A stretch of DNA of 9,534 nt from Acetobacteraceae bacterium. GTDB lineage: Bacteria; Pseudomonadota; Alphaproteobacteria; Acetobacterales; Acetobacteraceae. The notes beneath the pieces are model-generated. The model was given only the letters and a program-made list of their open reading frames with translations, was not told the origin of the DNA and ran no database searches. Positions 1 through 6,771 of this stretch are shown one piece after another. Where the stretch lies: assembly GCA_947476855.1 (NCBI GenBank), contig CANJSR010000170.1, positions 1 to 9,534 of the forward strand. The letters run 5' to 3'. The position numbers and the translations under genes were made by a program. Positions within the stretch are counted from its first letter, which is position 1; every line of letters begins with the position of its first letter.

Positions 1-783
1 AGCATCACGATTCACACGCCGGAGGATTTCGCCCCGATGCGCGCCGCGGGGCGGCTGGCGGCCGAGGCCCTGGACATGATCCATGAGCATGTGCGGCCCG
101 GCGTCACGACAGGGGCACTCGACCAGATTTGCCATGACTTCATCCTGGCGGCTGGCGCGACCCCGGCGCCGCTGAACTATCGCGGCTACCCGAAGTCGAT
201 CTGCACCTCGATCAACCACGTCGTCTGCCACGGCATCCCCGGCGAGCGGAAGCTGGAGAAGGGCGATGTCCTGAATATCGACGTGACCGTGATCCTGAAC
301 GGCTGGCACGGGGATTCTTCACGGATGTACTCCGCCGGCGCGCCCAGCACCCGGGCGCGCAACCTGATCGACGTAACGTATGAAGCGCTGATGCGGGGGG
401 TGGAAATCGTCAAGCCGGGCCGCACCTTCGGCGACATCGGCCACGCGATCCAGACCTTCGTGGAGGGGCACCGCTTCAGCGTGGTGCGCGATTTCTGCGG
501 CCACGGCATCGGTCGGCGCTTTCATGAACCGCCGAACGTCCTGCATTTCGGCCGCACCGGCGAAGGCCCCGTGCTGCGGCCCGGCATGTTCTTCACGATC
601 GAGCCGATGGTGAACGCGGGCCGGCCGGAGGTGAAGATCCTCGACGACGGCTGGACAGCGGTGACCCGCGACCGCAGCCTGTCCGCGCAGTTCGAGCATA
701 TGATCGGCGTGACCGAGGATGGATACGAAATCTTCACCCTCTCCCCGTCCGGGATGGACAAGCCACCCCTCGGCGTTAGCTGA
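1..783 (+). CDS. map: Methionine aminopeptidase type I, 5'-truncated by window edge
   Basis: Removes the N-terminal methionine from new proteins in the cytosol, using two metal ions. The frame is open from base 1, reading SITIHTPEDFAPM before the first internal ATG at 37. Family members start close to this ITIHTPE-type motif, so only one or a few codons are probably missing and the true start lies just left of the window. Counting from the ATG at 37, all metal ligands and catalytic residues of the pita-bread fold are visible: H65 (VVCHGIP), D82 (NIDVTV), D93 (WHGDSS), H156 (GHGIG), H163 (FHEPP), E189 (FTIEP) and E220 (QFEHM). About 250 residues is normal for the short bacterial type I form without an N-terminal extension. 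radC follows 48 bp downstream on the same strand. Identification is very secure. Confidence 0.97.
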   Translation, partial: SITIHTPEDFAPMRAAGRLAAEALDMIHEHVRPGVTTGALDQICHDFILAAGATPAPLNYRGYPKSICTSINHVVCHGIPGERKLEKGDVLNIDVTVILNGWHGDSSRMYSAGAPSTRARNLIDVTYEALMRGVEIVKPGRTFGDIGHAIQTFVEGHRFSVVRDFCGHGIGRRFHEPPNVLHFGRTGEGPVLRPGMFFTIEPMVNAGRPEVKILDDGWTAVTRDRSLSAQFEHMIGVTEDGYEIFTLSPSGMDKPPLGVS

Positions 784-807
784 TCGGTAACCTTTCCCGC
801 CTAGGCT

Positions 808-825
808 GCCGTCTTTCGGGACGGC
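808..825 (+). other. Small hairpin in the map-radC gap
   Basis: A perfect 6-bp inverted repeat, GCCGTC / GACGGC, with the loop TTTCGG sits between map and radC and ends six bases before the radC ATG at 832. No U-tract follows, so it does not look like a strong intrinsic terminator. It could affect access to the GGGGCG just ahead of the radC start, but it is short enough to be chance in DNA this GC-rich. Confidence 0.25.
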
Positions 826-831
826 GGGGCG

Positions 832-1578
832 ATGGCTGGCAGGACGAAGCCGACGGGCATGGCGGACGCGCCGATGCTGTTCGACATGGCGGGTACGCAG
901 GCCAGCGTGCATGGCGCCGAGGGTCATCGCGCGCGCATGCGGGACCGGTTGCTGACCGCGGGGCCCACGGCGCTCGCCGATCACGAAATGCTGGAGATGG
1001 TCCTGTTCCTGGCCCTGCCCCGGCGGGACACCAAGCCGATCGCGCGGGCGCTGCTGGGGGTGTTTGGCAATTTCGGCGCGGTGATCTCGGCCCCGCCCGC
1101 CGACCTGATGCGGGTGGATGGGTTGGGGGAAGCCGGGACCGCCGCGCTCAAGCTGGTTCAGGCCGCCGCGCTGCGGCTGCTGCGGTCGGAGGTCATGGAC
1201 AAGCCGGTGCTGGCGAGTTGGGACCGCCTGATAGAATATCTGATCGCGGCGCTCGGCCACGAGAAAGCCGAACAGGTCCGCGTGCTGTTCCTGGACAATC
1301 GTAACCGCCTGATGGCCGATGAGGTGATGGGCCAGGGCACGGTCAACCACGCCCCGGTCTACCCGCGAGAGGTGGTACGCCGAGCGCTGGAACTGCACGC
1401 GACGGCCATCGTGTTGGTGCATAACCACCCGAGCGGCGACCCCACACCCTCCCGTGACGACATCACCATGACCAAAGCGATCCAGCTTGCCTGCGAGGCG
1501 TTGCGGATCACCGTGCACGATCATGTGGTGATCGGCGGGGGCCGATGGGTCAGCTTCCGGCAGGAGGGGTTGCTGTAG
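832..1578 (+). CDS. radC: RadC/JAMM-domain protein
   Basis: A 248-residue member of the UPF0758/RadC family. Residues 30-120 hold a helical N-terminal part with a helix-hairpin-helix-like segment ([12 protein letters not shown], 96-107), as expected for DNA contact. Residues 125-248 form a JAB/MPN metalloprotein domain. The zinc-binding JAMM signature [14 protein letters not shown] (197-210) is intact, with H197, H199 and D210 as the expected ligands. Historically linked to DNA repair, the biochemical role of chromosomal RadC is unsettled, and anti-restriction or recombination-associated roles have been suggested for relatives on mobile elements. The start is uncertain: GGGG at 826-829 is close to the ATG, and in-frame ATGs also occur at 859, 874 and 886. 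The conserved part begins at [11 protein letters not shown] (31-41). It is probably transcribed with map. Confidence 0.94.
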   Translation: MAGRTKPTGMADAPMLFDMAGTQASVHGAEGHRARMRDRLLTAGPTALADHEMLEMVLFLALPRRDTKPIARALLGVFGNFGAVISAPPADLMRVDGLGEAGTAALKLVQAAALRLLRSEVMDKPVLASWDRLIEYLIAALGHEKAEQVRVLFLDNRNRLMADEVMGQGTVNHAPVYPREVVRRALELHATAIVLVHNHPSGDPTPSRDDITMTKAIQLACEALRITVHDHVVIGGGRWVSFRQEGLL

Positions 1579-1584
1579 GCGGAA

Positions 1585-1609
1585 GGGGGACGCCCGGACA
1601 GGCGCCCCC
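1585..1609. terminator. Hairpin between convergent radC and dehydrogenase genes
   Basis: GGGGG-A-CGCC (1585-1594) pairs with GGCG-CCCCC (1601-1609), giving a 9-bp GC stem with one bulged A and the loop CGGACA. It lies in the 40-bp gap between the radC stop and the stop of the opposing gene at 1619, so it could serve both strands. The plus-strand side continues GGTTTGG, a poor U-tract, so termination efficiency is uncertain. Confidence 0.6.
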
Positions 1610-1618
1610 CGGTTTGGC

Positions 1619-2569
1619 TCAGCCGTTCTTCGCCTTGTTGTCCAGCGCTTCGGCCAGGCGCTGCGGGTCGACCTTGACCTCGACGCCGGCCCGCTCGGTC
1701 TGCAGCAGCATGATTGAACGCGAGTCCCGGTTGCCCCAGCCGCGGTTCAGCCCCTCGGACAGATCGGCCAGCGCCAGGTTCGCCAGGCGCATCGGCACGT
1801 TCAGTTCGCGGCCAAGCTGGGTCGCGAGCGAGACGTCCTTGTGCGCGAGGCGCAACGCGAAGGCCGGCGGCTCATACTTATTGGGCAGGAACTGGTCGGC
1901 CATCGAATCGAACGCGCCACGCCGTCCCAGCGCGCCCTGGCGGACGGCTTCCCAAATGGCCAAGGGTTCGATGCCGGCCTTGACGCCCATGCTGAACACC
2001 TCGGCCGCCGCGGCGGTCGCGATGTAGCCGTAGCAGTTATGCACCAGCTTCGCGACGGAACCGGCACCGATCGGGCCGATATACTTCGCCTGGTCGCCGA
2101 TGGTGGCGAGGACCGGGAACCACTTCTCGAACACATCGGCGTCGCCGCCGCACCAAATGGCGAGCTTGCCGGTCGCCGCGCCGCGCGGGCCGCCGCTGAC
2201 CGGGGCGTCGAACAGGTAGGCGCCCTTCTTCTCGTAATCCGCATGGGCCTTGCGGACGGTCGAGGGCGAGTTGGTGGTCAGGTCGAAATAGGCCGCGCCC
2301 TTGCGGATGCCGGCCAGCAGGCCCTTGTCGCCATAGGAGACGGCGTCGAACTCGACCGGACCCGGCAGGGAGGAGAAAATGACGTCGCACTCGGCGGCCA
2401 GGGCGGCCGGGCTGTCGGACCAGACGGCGCCGTTCTTGATGTGGGACGCGGCCGATTCCTTGCGGACATCATGCACGACGACCGTATGGCCATCCTTCTG
2501 GATGCCCTTCTGCAGATTGGCGGCCATGCTGGCACCCATGGTGCCGAGGCCGATGAAGCCAGCTTTCAT
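1619..2569 (-). CDS. NAD(P)-dependent beta-hydroxyacid dehydrogenase (3-hydroxyisobutyrate dehydrogenase / tartronate-semialdehyde reductase family)
   Basis: A cytosolic oxidoreductase of 316 residues that should interconvert a small beta-hydroxyacid and its semialdehyde. From the ATG at 2569, the Rossmann motif GLGTMG is at residues 7-12 (FIGLGTMGASMAANL context). The substrate-binding motif DAPVSGG is at 121-127. The catalytic lysine is K174 in GSVAKLVHN, with N178 four residues later. An in-frame start at 2605 would add 12 residues before the glycine-rich strand. The 2569 start is preferred because AGGTG lies just ahead of it and the family begins directly with this strand. Substrate cannot be fixed from sequence: 3-hydroxyisobutyrate, tartronate semialdehyde or another 2-methyl/2-hydroxy acid are all possible. 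It is downstream of the CMD-family gene on the same strand, 99 bp away with a hairpin between, so expression may be partly independent. Confidence 0.9.
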   Translation of the reverse strand: MKAGFIGLGTMGASMAANLQKGIQKDGHTVVVHDVRKESAASHIKNGAVWSDSPAALAAECDVIFSSLPGPVEFDAVSYGDKGLLAGIRKGAAYFDLTTNSPSTVRKAHADYEKKGAYLFDAPVSGGPRGAATGKLAIWCGGDADVFEKWFPVLATIGDQAKYIGPIGAGSVAKLVHNCYGYIATAAAAEVFSMGVKAGIEPLAIWEAVRQGALGRRGAFDSMADQFLPNKYEPPAFALRLAHKDVSLATQLGRELNVPMRLANLALADLSEGLNRGWGNRDSRSIMLLQTERAGVEVKVDPQRLAEALDNKAKNG

Positions 2570-2605
2570 GTATTCACCTGTCGGGTCGGAAAACGCAAAA
2601 CGCAC

Positions 2606-2633
2606 GGGGGGAGAGGCGAAGACCCCTCCCCCC
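2606..2633 (-). terminator. Terminator-like hairpin after the CMD gene
   Basis: GGGGGGAGAGG (2606-2616) and CCCCTCCCCCC (2623-2633) form an 11-bp stem with a single A/C mismatch and the loop CGAAGA. Read on the minus strand, the stem is followed by GTGCGTTTTGCGTTTTCC, a T-rich tail. This resembles a rho-independent terminator for the CMD-family gene, about 35 bp after its stop. It lies 36 bp ahead of the next gene's start, so it may act as an attenuating element rather than a full stop. Confidence 0.55.
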
Positions 2634-2668
2634 GGTTCCCTGCCTTGACGGAAGGGGGAAGGTACCCG

Positions 2669-2995
2669 TTACGGGTTGTTCTCGAAAACCTCACGCGCGA
2701 TGTTGGCGGCGGACATGGACGCGGGCCAGCCGGCATAGAACGCGACATGGGTGATCATTTCGGAGATCTCGGCCTTGGTCAGGCCGTTGTCCAGCGCGCG
2801 CTGGAGATGGCCCTTGAGCTGCTCCGGCCGGTAGGTCGCTACCAGCACGGCACAGACGATCAGGCTGCGGTCGCGCTTGGAAAGGTCGGGGCGTTCCCAG
2901 ACATCGCCGAACAGAACCTTCTCGGTCAGGTCGATCATCTTGGGGACAACCGCGCGCACGCGGTCACGGGACTCGGATGAGGGGGCCTTGGACAT
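2669..2995 (-). CDS. Carboxymuconolactone decarboxylase (CMD) family protein
   Basis: A small 108-residue all-helical protein of the CMD/PcaC-AhpD superfamily. The stretch FGDVWERPDLSKRDRSLI (29-46) and the C-terminal motif THVAFYAGWPAS (82-93, with H83, Y87, G89 and W90) are typical of the 4-carboxymuconolactone decarboxylase branch. The CxxC pair of AhpD peroxidases is absent, so a peroxidase role is unlikely. Length is close to the usual 110-130. A strong AGGAGG Shine-Dalgarno, seven bases before the ATG at 2995, supports the start. No other beta-ketoadipate (pca) genes are in the window, so true PcaC activity in protocatechuate breakdown is not supported by context. Many such orphan proteins sit beside dehydrogenases and TctC receptors with unknown substrates. 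It diverges from the SDR gene at 3078. Confidence 0.87.
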   Translation of the reverse strand: MSKAPSSESRDRVRAVVPKMIDLTEKVLFGDVWERPDLSKRDRSLIVCAVLVATYRPEQLKGHLQRALDNGLTKAEISEMITHVAFYAGWPASMSAANIAREVFENNP

Positions 2996-3034
2996 GGTTT
3001 CCTCCTGGTGGATGGTGATGCCCTATTGCACACC

Positions 3035-3050
3035 ACTCCGCATCGGGAGT
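3035..3050. promoter_or_regulatory. Inverted repeat in the divergent intergenic region, possible operator
   Basis: The 82-bp gap between the divergent CMD and SDR genes holds ACTCC-GCATCG-GGAGT, a perfect 5-bp inverted repeat with a 6-bp spacer. A weak plus-strand promoter-like pair (TTGCAC at 3026, TCCAAT at 3050, 18-bp spacing) overlaps it. A regulator binding here could control both genes, but no regulator gene is present and the repeat is short. Confidence 0.25.
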
Positions 3051-3077
3051 CCAATCGTCACGAAGGGGGACCCGCGC

Positions 3078-3824
3078 ATGGCCGATGAACGCAAGGTGGC
3101 ACTGGTCACAGGCAGTGCCTTGAATATTGGGCGGGCAATCGCGCTCGCGCTGGCCGAGGACGGATTCCGGATCATGACCACGGCCCGCGCGTCGGAGACC
3201 GAGGCACGGGAGACCGCCCGCCTGGTGCGGGAGACCGGGGGTGAGGCCGATACGCACATGGCCGATATCTCCGATCACGCGCAGGCGGTGGGCCTGATCG
3301 AGGCGACCACGCGCCGGTTCGGACGGTTGGATGTGCTGGTCAACAACGCCTCGATCCGCCGGCAAACCCCGTTTTTGGAGATGACGCCCGTGGAGTGGCG
3401 GGAAATCATGGGCGCGACGCTGGATGGCGCGTTCTACTGCGCGCATGCCGCCGCGCCGCACATCATCGCCGCCGGGGGTGGGACGATCATCAACCTGGGC
3501 GGGATTTCATCCCATGTCGGCGCGGTCGGGCGCGTGCACGCGATCGCCGCCAAGGCTGGCATTGTCGGCCTGACCCGCGCGCTGGCCAAGGAACTGGCGC
3601 CCCACAACATCACGGTGAATACCGTGGTCCCAGGCTCCATCGAGACGATTCGCGGCTTCGCGGCCGGCGGCAATCAGGGGCGCGCCACTTTGCCGGACTC
3701 GCCCTTGGGGCGCCGGGGGCAGCCGGATGAAATCGCGGGAATGGTTGCGTATCTATGTTCGGACAAGGCCCGCTATATCACCGGGCAATCCATGCATGTG
3801 AACGGCGGGGCCCATATGACGTAG
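3078..3824 (+). CDS. Short-chain dehydrogenase/reductase-fold protein with atypical active site
   Basis: A 248-residue SDR-fold protein, the usual length. The start at 3078 is chosen because GGGGGA at 3065-3070 precedes it and the next residues, ADERKVALVTG, are the first Rossmann strand; the frame is open further upstream without SDR similarity. The cofactor site reads TGSALNIG (11-18), with N where the canonical TGxxxGIG has glycine. NNAS (89-92) matches the NNAG motif and the C-terminal part (ITGQSMHVNGG) is standard. Aligned without gaps to FabG-type enzymes, the N-S-Y-K tetrad becomes T114, G142, A155 and K159, so only the lysine remains. H154 directly precedes the missing tyrosine position, and S144/S145 lie just after the missing serine. 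It may be a divergent enzyme using other residues, or a non-catalytic NAD-binding protein. No substrate can be assigned. Confidence 0.9.
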   Translation: MADERKVALVTGSALNIGRAIALALAEDGFRIMTTARASETEARETARLVRETGGEADTHMADISDHAQAVGLIEATTRRFGRLDVLVNNASIRRQTPFLEMTPVEWREIMGATLDGAFYCAHAAAPHIIAAGGGTIINLGGISSHVGAVGRVHAIAAKAGIVGLTRALAKELAPHNITVNTVVPGSIETIRGFAAGGNQGRATLPDSPLGRRGQPDEIAGMVAYLCSDKARYITGQSMHVNGGAHMT

Positions 3825-3833
3825 CGCCCCGCC
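3804..3833. terminator. Hairpin spanning the SDR stop codon, convergent with TctC
   Basis: GGCGGGGC (3804-3811) and GCCCCGCC (3826-3833) form a perfect 8-bp stem with a 14-base loop that contains the SDR stop codon (TAG, 3822-3824). It lies between the ends of two converging genes only 21 bp apart. There is no U-tract, so it is a structural candidate for bidirectional termination rather than a textbook terminator. Confidence 0.4.
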
Positions 3834-3845
3834 ACCACCGGGCCG

Positions 3846-4826
3846 TCACTCCATCTTGATGTTGGCTTCGCGGATCAGCGCGCCATAGCGGTCCCAGTCC
3901 TTCTTCTGGTCCTTCGCGAACTCCTCGGGCGAGCTCTGTACCGGACGGATCGCAAACTTGAGCAGGTGTGCCTGCATCTCGGGCATCGCCGAGACCTTGT
4001 TCATCGCATCCGACATGCGCTTGACGATCTCGGGAGGCGTGCCGGCCGGGGCATACATCCCGAACCAGCCCACGAAGTCGAGCGAGGGGTAGATTTCGCT
4101 CAGCATCGGCACATTCGGGAAGTCGGGATGGCGGACGCGATCGATCACCGCCAGCAGCTTGAGCTTGCCCGCGCTCACATGCGGCAGCGCGTTGGGATCG
4201 AGGTAGGTCTGCACCACGCCGGCGAGAAGATCAGGCAAGGCCTCTCCCGCACCGCGATAGGGCACGTAGGCCAGGTCCGATCCGGACTCCTTGTTGAACA
4301 TGATGGTGATCAACTGCGTCAGCGTGCCGACGCCGACACCGCCCAGGTTCAGCGTGCCGGGCTTGGCCTTGGACAGCGCGGCCAGTTCCTGCACGGTGTT
4401 CACCCCGATCGAGGGATGCGCCGTCAGGATGATCGTGTAGTCACAGAACCGCGAAACCGGCACGAGATCCTTGAACGGATCGAACCCGACCTTGCGCGCC
4501 TGCGGCACGATGGTCGGCGTGGCGACTGGCGTGGTGACGAAGGTGTAGCCATCGGGGGCGGATTTCGCCACCGCCTCCATCCCGATCGCACCGGATGCTC
4601 CGCCCTTATTCTCGATCACCACCTGCTGGCCGAGGATCGCGGCGAGATGCGGCAGATAGGGCCGGGTGGCGTTGTCGGTGGAACCGCCTGGCTGGTAGTT
4701 TACAACGATCTTGATCGGCTTGTTGGGCCAGGGCGTGCCCTGCGCCATGGCCGGTCCGGCCGTCATGAGCAGCCCGGCCGCGAAGGTCGCGGCCAGTCGC
4801 CTTGTGATCGCCAGTTTCCTGGTCAT
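3846..4826 (-). CDS. TctC/Bug-family periplasmic solute-binding protein (copy 1)
   Basis: An exported receptor of the tripartite tricarboxylate transporter family, expected to bind a small carboxylate or related solute in the periplasm. The start at 4826 has GGGAGA upstream and opens a classical signal peptide: basic MTRKLAITRR, a hydrophobic stretch, then AMA at 26-28 with cleavage before Q29. A start at 4898 in the same frame would place 24 polar residues before this peptide and is rejected. The 326-residue length is typical. Family motifs are PGGSTDN (46-52), ENKGGASGAIG (72-82), PDGYTF (91-96) and PYRGAGEALPD (189-199). No TctA or TctB membrane genes accompany it, as is common for the expanded Bug receptors of proteobacteria, so it may share a distant transporter or act in sensing. 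It is a clear paralogue of the gene at 5759-6742. Confidence 0.94.
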   Translation of the reverse strand: MTRKLAITRRLAATFAAGLLMTAGPAMAQGTPWPNKPIKIVVNYQPGGSTDNATRPYLPHLAAILGQQVVIENKGGASGAIGMEAVAKSAPDGYTFVTTPVATPTIVPQARKVGFDPFKDLVPVSRFCDYTIILTAHPSIGVNTVQELAALSKAKPGTLNLGGVGVGTLTQLITIMFNKESGSDLAYVPYRGAGEALPDLLAGVVQTYLDPNALPHVSAGKLKLLAVIDRVRHPDFPNVPMLSEIYPSLDFVGWFGMYAPAGTPPEIVKRMSDAMNKVSAMPEMQAHLLKFAIRPVQSSPEEFAKDQKKDWDRYGALIREANIKME

Positions 4827-4930
4827 CGTAAGTCTCCCTTTTGTTGTCTCGGCTTTGCGCCTCAGGCGGATTTGGTCAGCCCGCGGACAGTGTCGCACCC
4901 CCGGCCGGAATGGCCAAGGCGGTCCAGCCT

Positions 4931-5707
4931 TTATGCAGGCACATTGGCTGGGGCCGTCTCACCATATCGCTCGTCCACGAGGCGCGCCGCCGCCTGGCAC
5001 AACGCCAGCCACGAATCCGTTGGCGTCGTCGTCGGCACCCGATTCGGGTCGGCGAAGCCTGGCAAGGTGCCATGCAGCAGGCGGGGGCGAACCTCCCGGA
5101 CCGCGATCGAGTCCCCCAGGGAGACATACATCAGAACCGGATTGCCATAGCGCTGCATGACCATGTGGATTTGCCGAACCTGCCGGGTATCCAGATCCGC
5201 CAGCGTCCGCTTGATCACGAAGATGCGCGACGCCTCCCGGATTTCCTTGCGGAGCTTCGCCGCCATGCCGGGCAGGCGCCGTTGTTCAATCTCCAGGACC
5301 GAGTCTGGATCGTAGTCGATCTGCTTGAGCCACGTGTGCCAGGAAAAGCGGTAACGCTCACTGAACACATCATAGGCAACGTGCGTCCGGATAACGGTCA
5401 GCCGGTCTTCGATCCGATCGAAATCCGCGACGAGCAGACGAAGCACCACGTTGGTCGGAGTCCAGGCCCAACGCAGCAGATCCATCGGTTCGGCGCCAAC
5501 GGCCCGTTGCGCCACGGCGAACTCGCAGTTATCGCCCAGGCTGGCGAACCGCATCATCAGATCCCGCTGGACGGGATCAACCTCCGGCCGAACTTTTCGT
5601 ACCATCGCGGGTGGAGAGTGCAACGAACGGGCCTCCTGGGGTGGATGGCCCGATCCGGCCACCGACATCCGGGCCCGCGCCGCGTCGAAGACGGTCCGAA
5701 ACACCAC
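4931..5707 (-). CDS. Hypothetical protein with SLGDNCEF motif
   Basis: I do not recognise a characterised family. The frame is open for 258 codons from a GTG at 5707; ATGs at 5668 and 5605 are alternatives. None has a clear Shine-Dalgarno, and the GTG abuts a hairpin, so the N-terminus is uncertain. The conserved-looking core starts at residue 53 with RFASLGDNCEFAVAQR, then GAEPMDLLRWAW (71-82). Later come SWHTWL (122-127), a charged helical stretch (about 139-160) and a hydrophobic strand, RIFVIKR (161-167). No signal peptide or membrane segment is evident, so it is probably cytoplasmic. The SLGxNC-R-G-LLRW pattern recalls, distantly and unproven, papain-like DUF1796-type proteins (SLG-C-R-G-FDW), in which case C61 and H124 would be candidates for catalysis. 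It lies between two paralogous receptor genes on the same strand, possibly inserted after their duplication. Confidence 0.7.
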   Translation of the reverse strand: MVFRTVFDAARARMSVAGSGHPPQEARSLHSPPAMVRKVRPEVDPVQRDLMMRFASLGDNCEFAVAQRAVGAEPMDLLRWAWTPTNVVLRLLVADFDRIEDRLTVIRTHVAYDVFSERYRFSWHTWLKQIDYDPDSVLEIEQRRLPGMAAKLRKEIREASRIFVIKRTLADLDTRQVRQIHMVMQRYGNPVLMYVSLGDSIAVREVRPRLLHGTLPGFADPNRVPTTTPTDSWLALCQAAARLVDERYGETAPANVPA

Positions 5708-5731
5708 AGGCCGGCCCGAGCCGGCCGGCCT
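5708..5731 (-). terminator. Strong hairpin between TctC copy 2 and the hypothetical gene
   Basis: AGGCCGGC (5708-5715) and GCCGGCCT (5724-5731) form a perfect 8-bp stem with the loop CCGAGCCG. An alternative 7-bp stem uses 5709-5715 with 5720-5726. It lies 28 bp beyond the stop of TctC copy 2, in the right place for a terminator on the minus strand, but is followed only by a short GTTT. It directly abuts the GTG at 5707, which is one reason to suspect a later start for that gene. Confidence 0.45.
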
Positions 5732-5758
5732 GCGCGACCTTGCCCGATGCGGCCCCGG

Positions 5759-6742
5759 TCAGTCCATCGACAGCTTGTATTTCTGGATCAGCCCACCGAG
5801 CCGAGCGTATTCGGACTTCATGAGTTCGGCGAACTCCTCGGGGGTATTGGTCGTCGCCCGGTTGGCGAACTTCACAAGCTGGGCCCGCAGCTCGGGCGTA
5901 TTGGCGACCGAGACCATGGCGGCGTTCATCTTCTTCACGATCGCCATCGGCGTGCCGGCCGGCGCGAACATGCCGAACCAGGACGACGTGTTGGCACCGG
6001 GGTAGATCTCCGACACCGCAGGCACGTCCGGGAAGTCGGGGTGGCGCTGCTTGTTGAACACGCCGAGCAACTTGAGTTTGCCGGAGTAGACATGCGGCAT
6101 TCCGCTCGGGTCCACGAATACCTGCACGGTTCCGCCCAGGATATCGGGCAGGGCCTCGCCAGCGCCGCGATAGGGGATGTACATGATGTCCACGCCCATC
6201 GCCTCATTCAGGACCAGCGCGGTCAACTGCGTGGAGGTTCCAAGGCCGACTCCGCCGAAGCTGAGCTTCCCGGGGTTCTTCCTGGCGTAGGCCTCAAGCT
6301 CCTTCAACGAGTTCACGCCGAGGCCAGGGTGGACCGTCAGCGGCGAAATCGAGTCGGCGTGCTTGATGACCGGGACGAAATCCTTGAAGGGGTCATAGGG
6401 AGTCTTGCGGACCTGCGGCAGGATGGTCACCGCCGCGTTCGGCGTCACCAGGAAGGTGTAGCCATCGGGGGGCGACTTCTGGACGGTTTCGGCGCCGATC
6501 GCGCCGGCGGCCCCGCCCTTGTTCTCGATCACGATCTGCTGTCCCAGGGCGGCGGCGAGGCCGGCCGTAAAGGGACGGATCGAGTTATCACTGGACCCGC
6601 CGGGCCCGTAGTTGACGACGATGCGGATCGGCCGGTTTGGCCAGTTCGCCGCCGCGTCCTGCGCGAACGCCGCGCCGCTGGCCAACCCGCTGGTCAGCGC
6701 CACCACCGCGGCGGCAACAAAGGTCTTGATCCGTCCAGGCAT
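5759..6742 (-). CDS. TctC/Bug-family periplasmic solute-binding protein (copy 2)
   Basis: A second exported receptor of the same family as the gene at 3846-4826, 327 residues long. The ATG at 6742 is chosen: a run of six G residues lies five bases ahead of it, and the GTG two codons earlier (6748) would use part of that run. The signal peptide runs from MPGRIKTF through an alanine/valine-rich core to AFA, with cleavage before Q28. Motifs match copy 1: PGGSSDN (47-53), ENKGGAAGAIG (73-83), PPDGYTF, GGVGLGTSTQL and PYRGAGEALPD. By eye, more than half of residues agree with copy 1, most strongly in the N-terminal third, and they differ most between about 110 and 150, where ligand contacts could diverge. 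It starts 29 bp after recQ on the same strand, so read-through from recQ is possible. Confidence 0.95.
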   Translation of the reverse strand: MPGRIKTFVAAAVVALTSGLASGAAFAQDAAANWPNRPIRIVVNYGPGGSSDNSIRPFTAGLAAALGQQIVIENKGGAAGAIGAETVQKSPPDGYTFLVTPNAAVTILPQVRKTPYDPFKDFVPVIKHADSISPLTVHPGLGVNSLKELEAYARKNPGKLSFGGVGLGTSTQLTALVLNEAMGVDIMYIPYRGAGEALPDILGGTVQVFVDPSGMPHVYSGKLKLLGVFNKQRHPDFPDVPAVSEIYPGANTSSWFGMFAPAGTPMAIVKKMNAAMVSVANTPELRAQLVKFANRATTNTPEEFAELMKSEYARLGGLIQKYKLSMD

Positions 6743-6771
6743 GTTCACCCCCCAAGTCTTCTTATCGAAGG

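Noticed and set aside
319..1524. A 401-codon open frame on the minus strand opposite map and radC
   Set aside because: It covers two complete conserved genes in antisense and has a composition typical of a shadow frame.
2669..2995. AhpD-type alkylhydroperoxidase as the identity of the CMD-family protein
   Set aside because: There is no CxxC pair; the only cysteine is C48. The ERPDLSKRDRSL and HVAFYAGWPAS segments fit the carboxymuconolactone decarboxylase branch.
2877..3077. An N-terminal extension of the SDR protein from an upstream ATG
   Set aside because: The extension runs over the start of the divergent CMD gene and has no SDR similarity. A good ribosome-binding site precedes the ATG at 3078.
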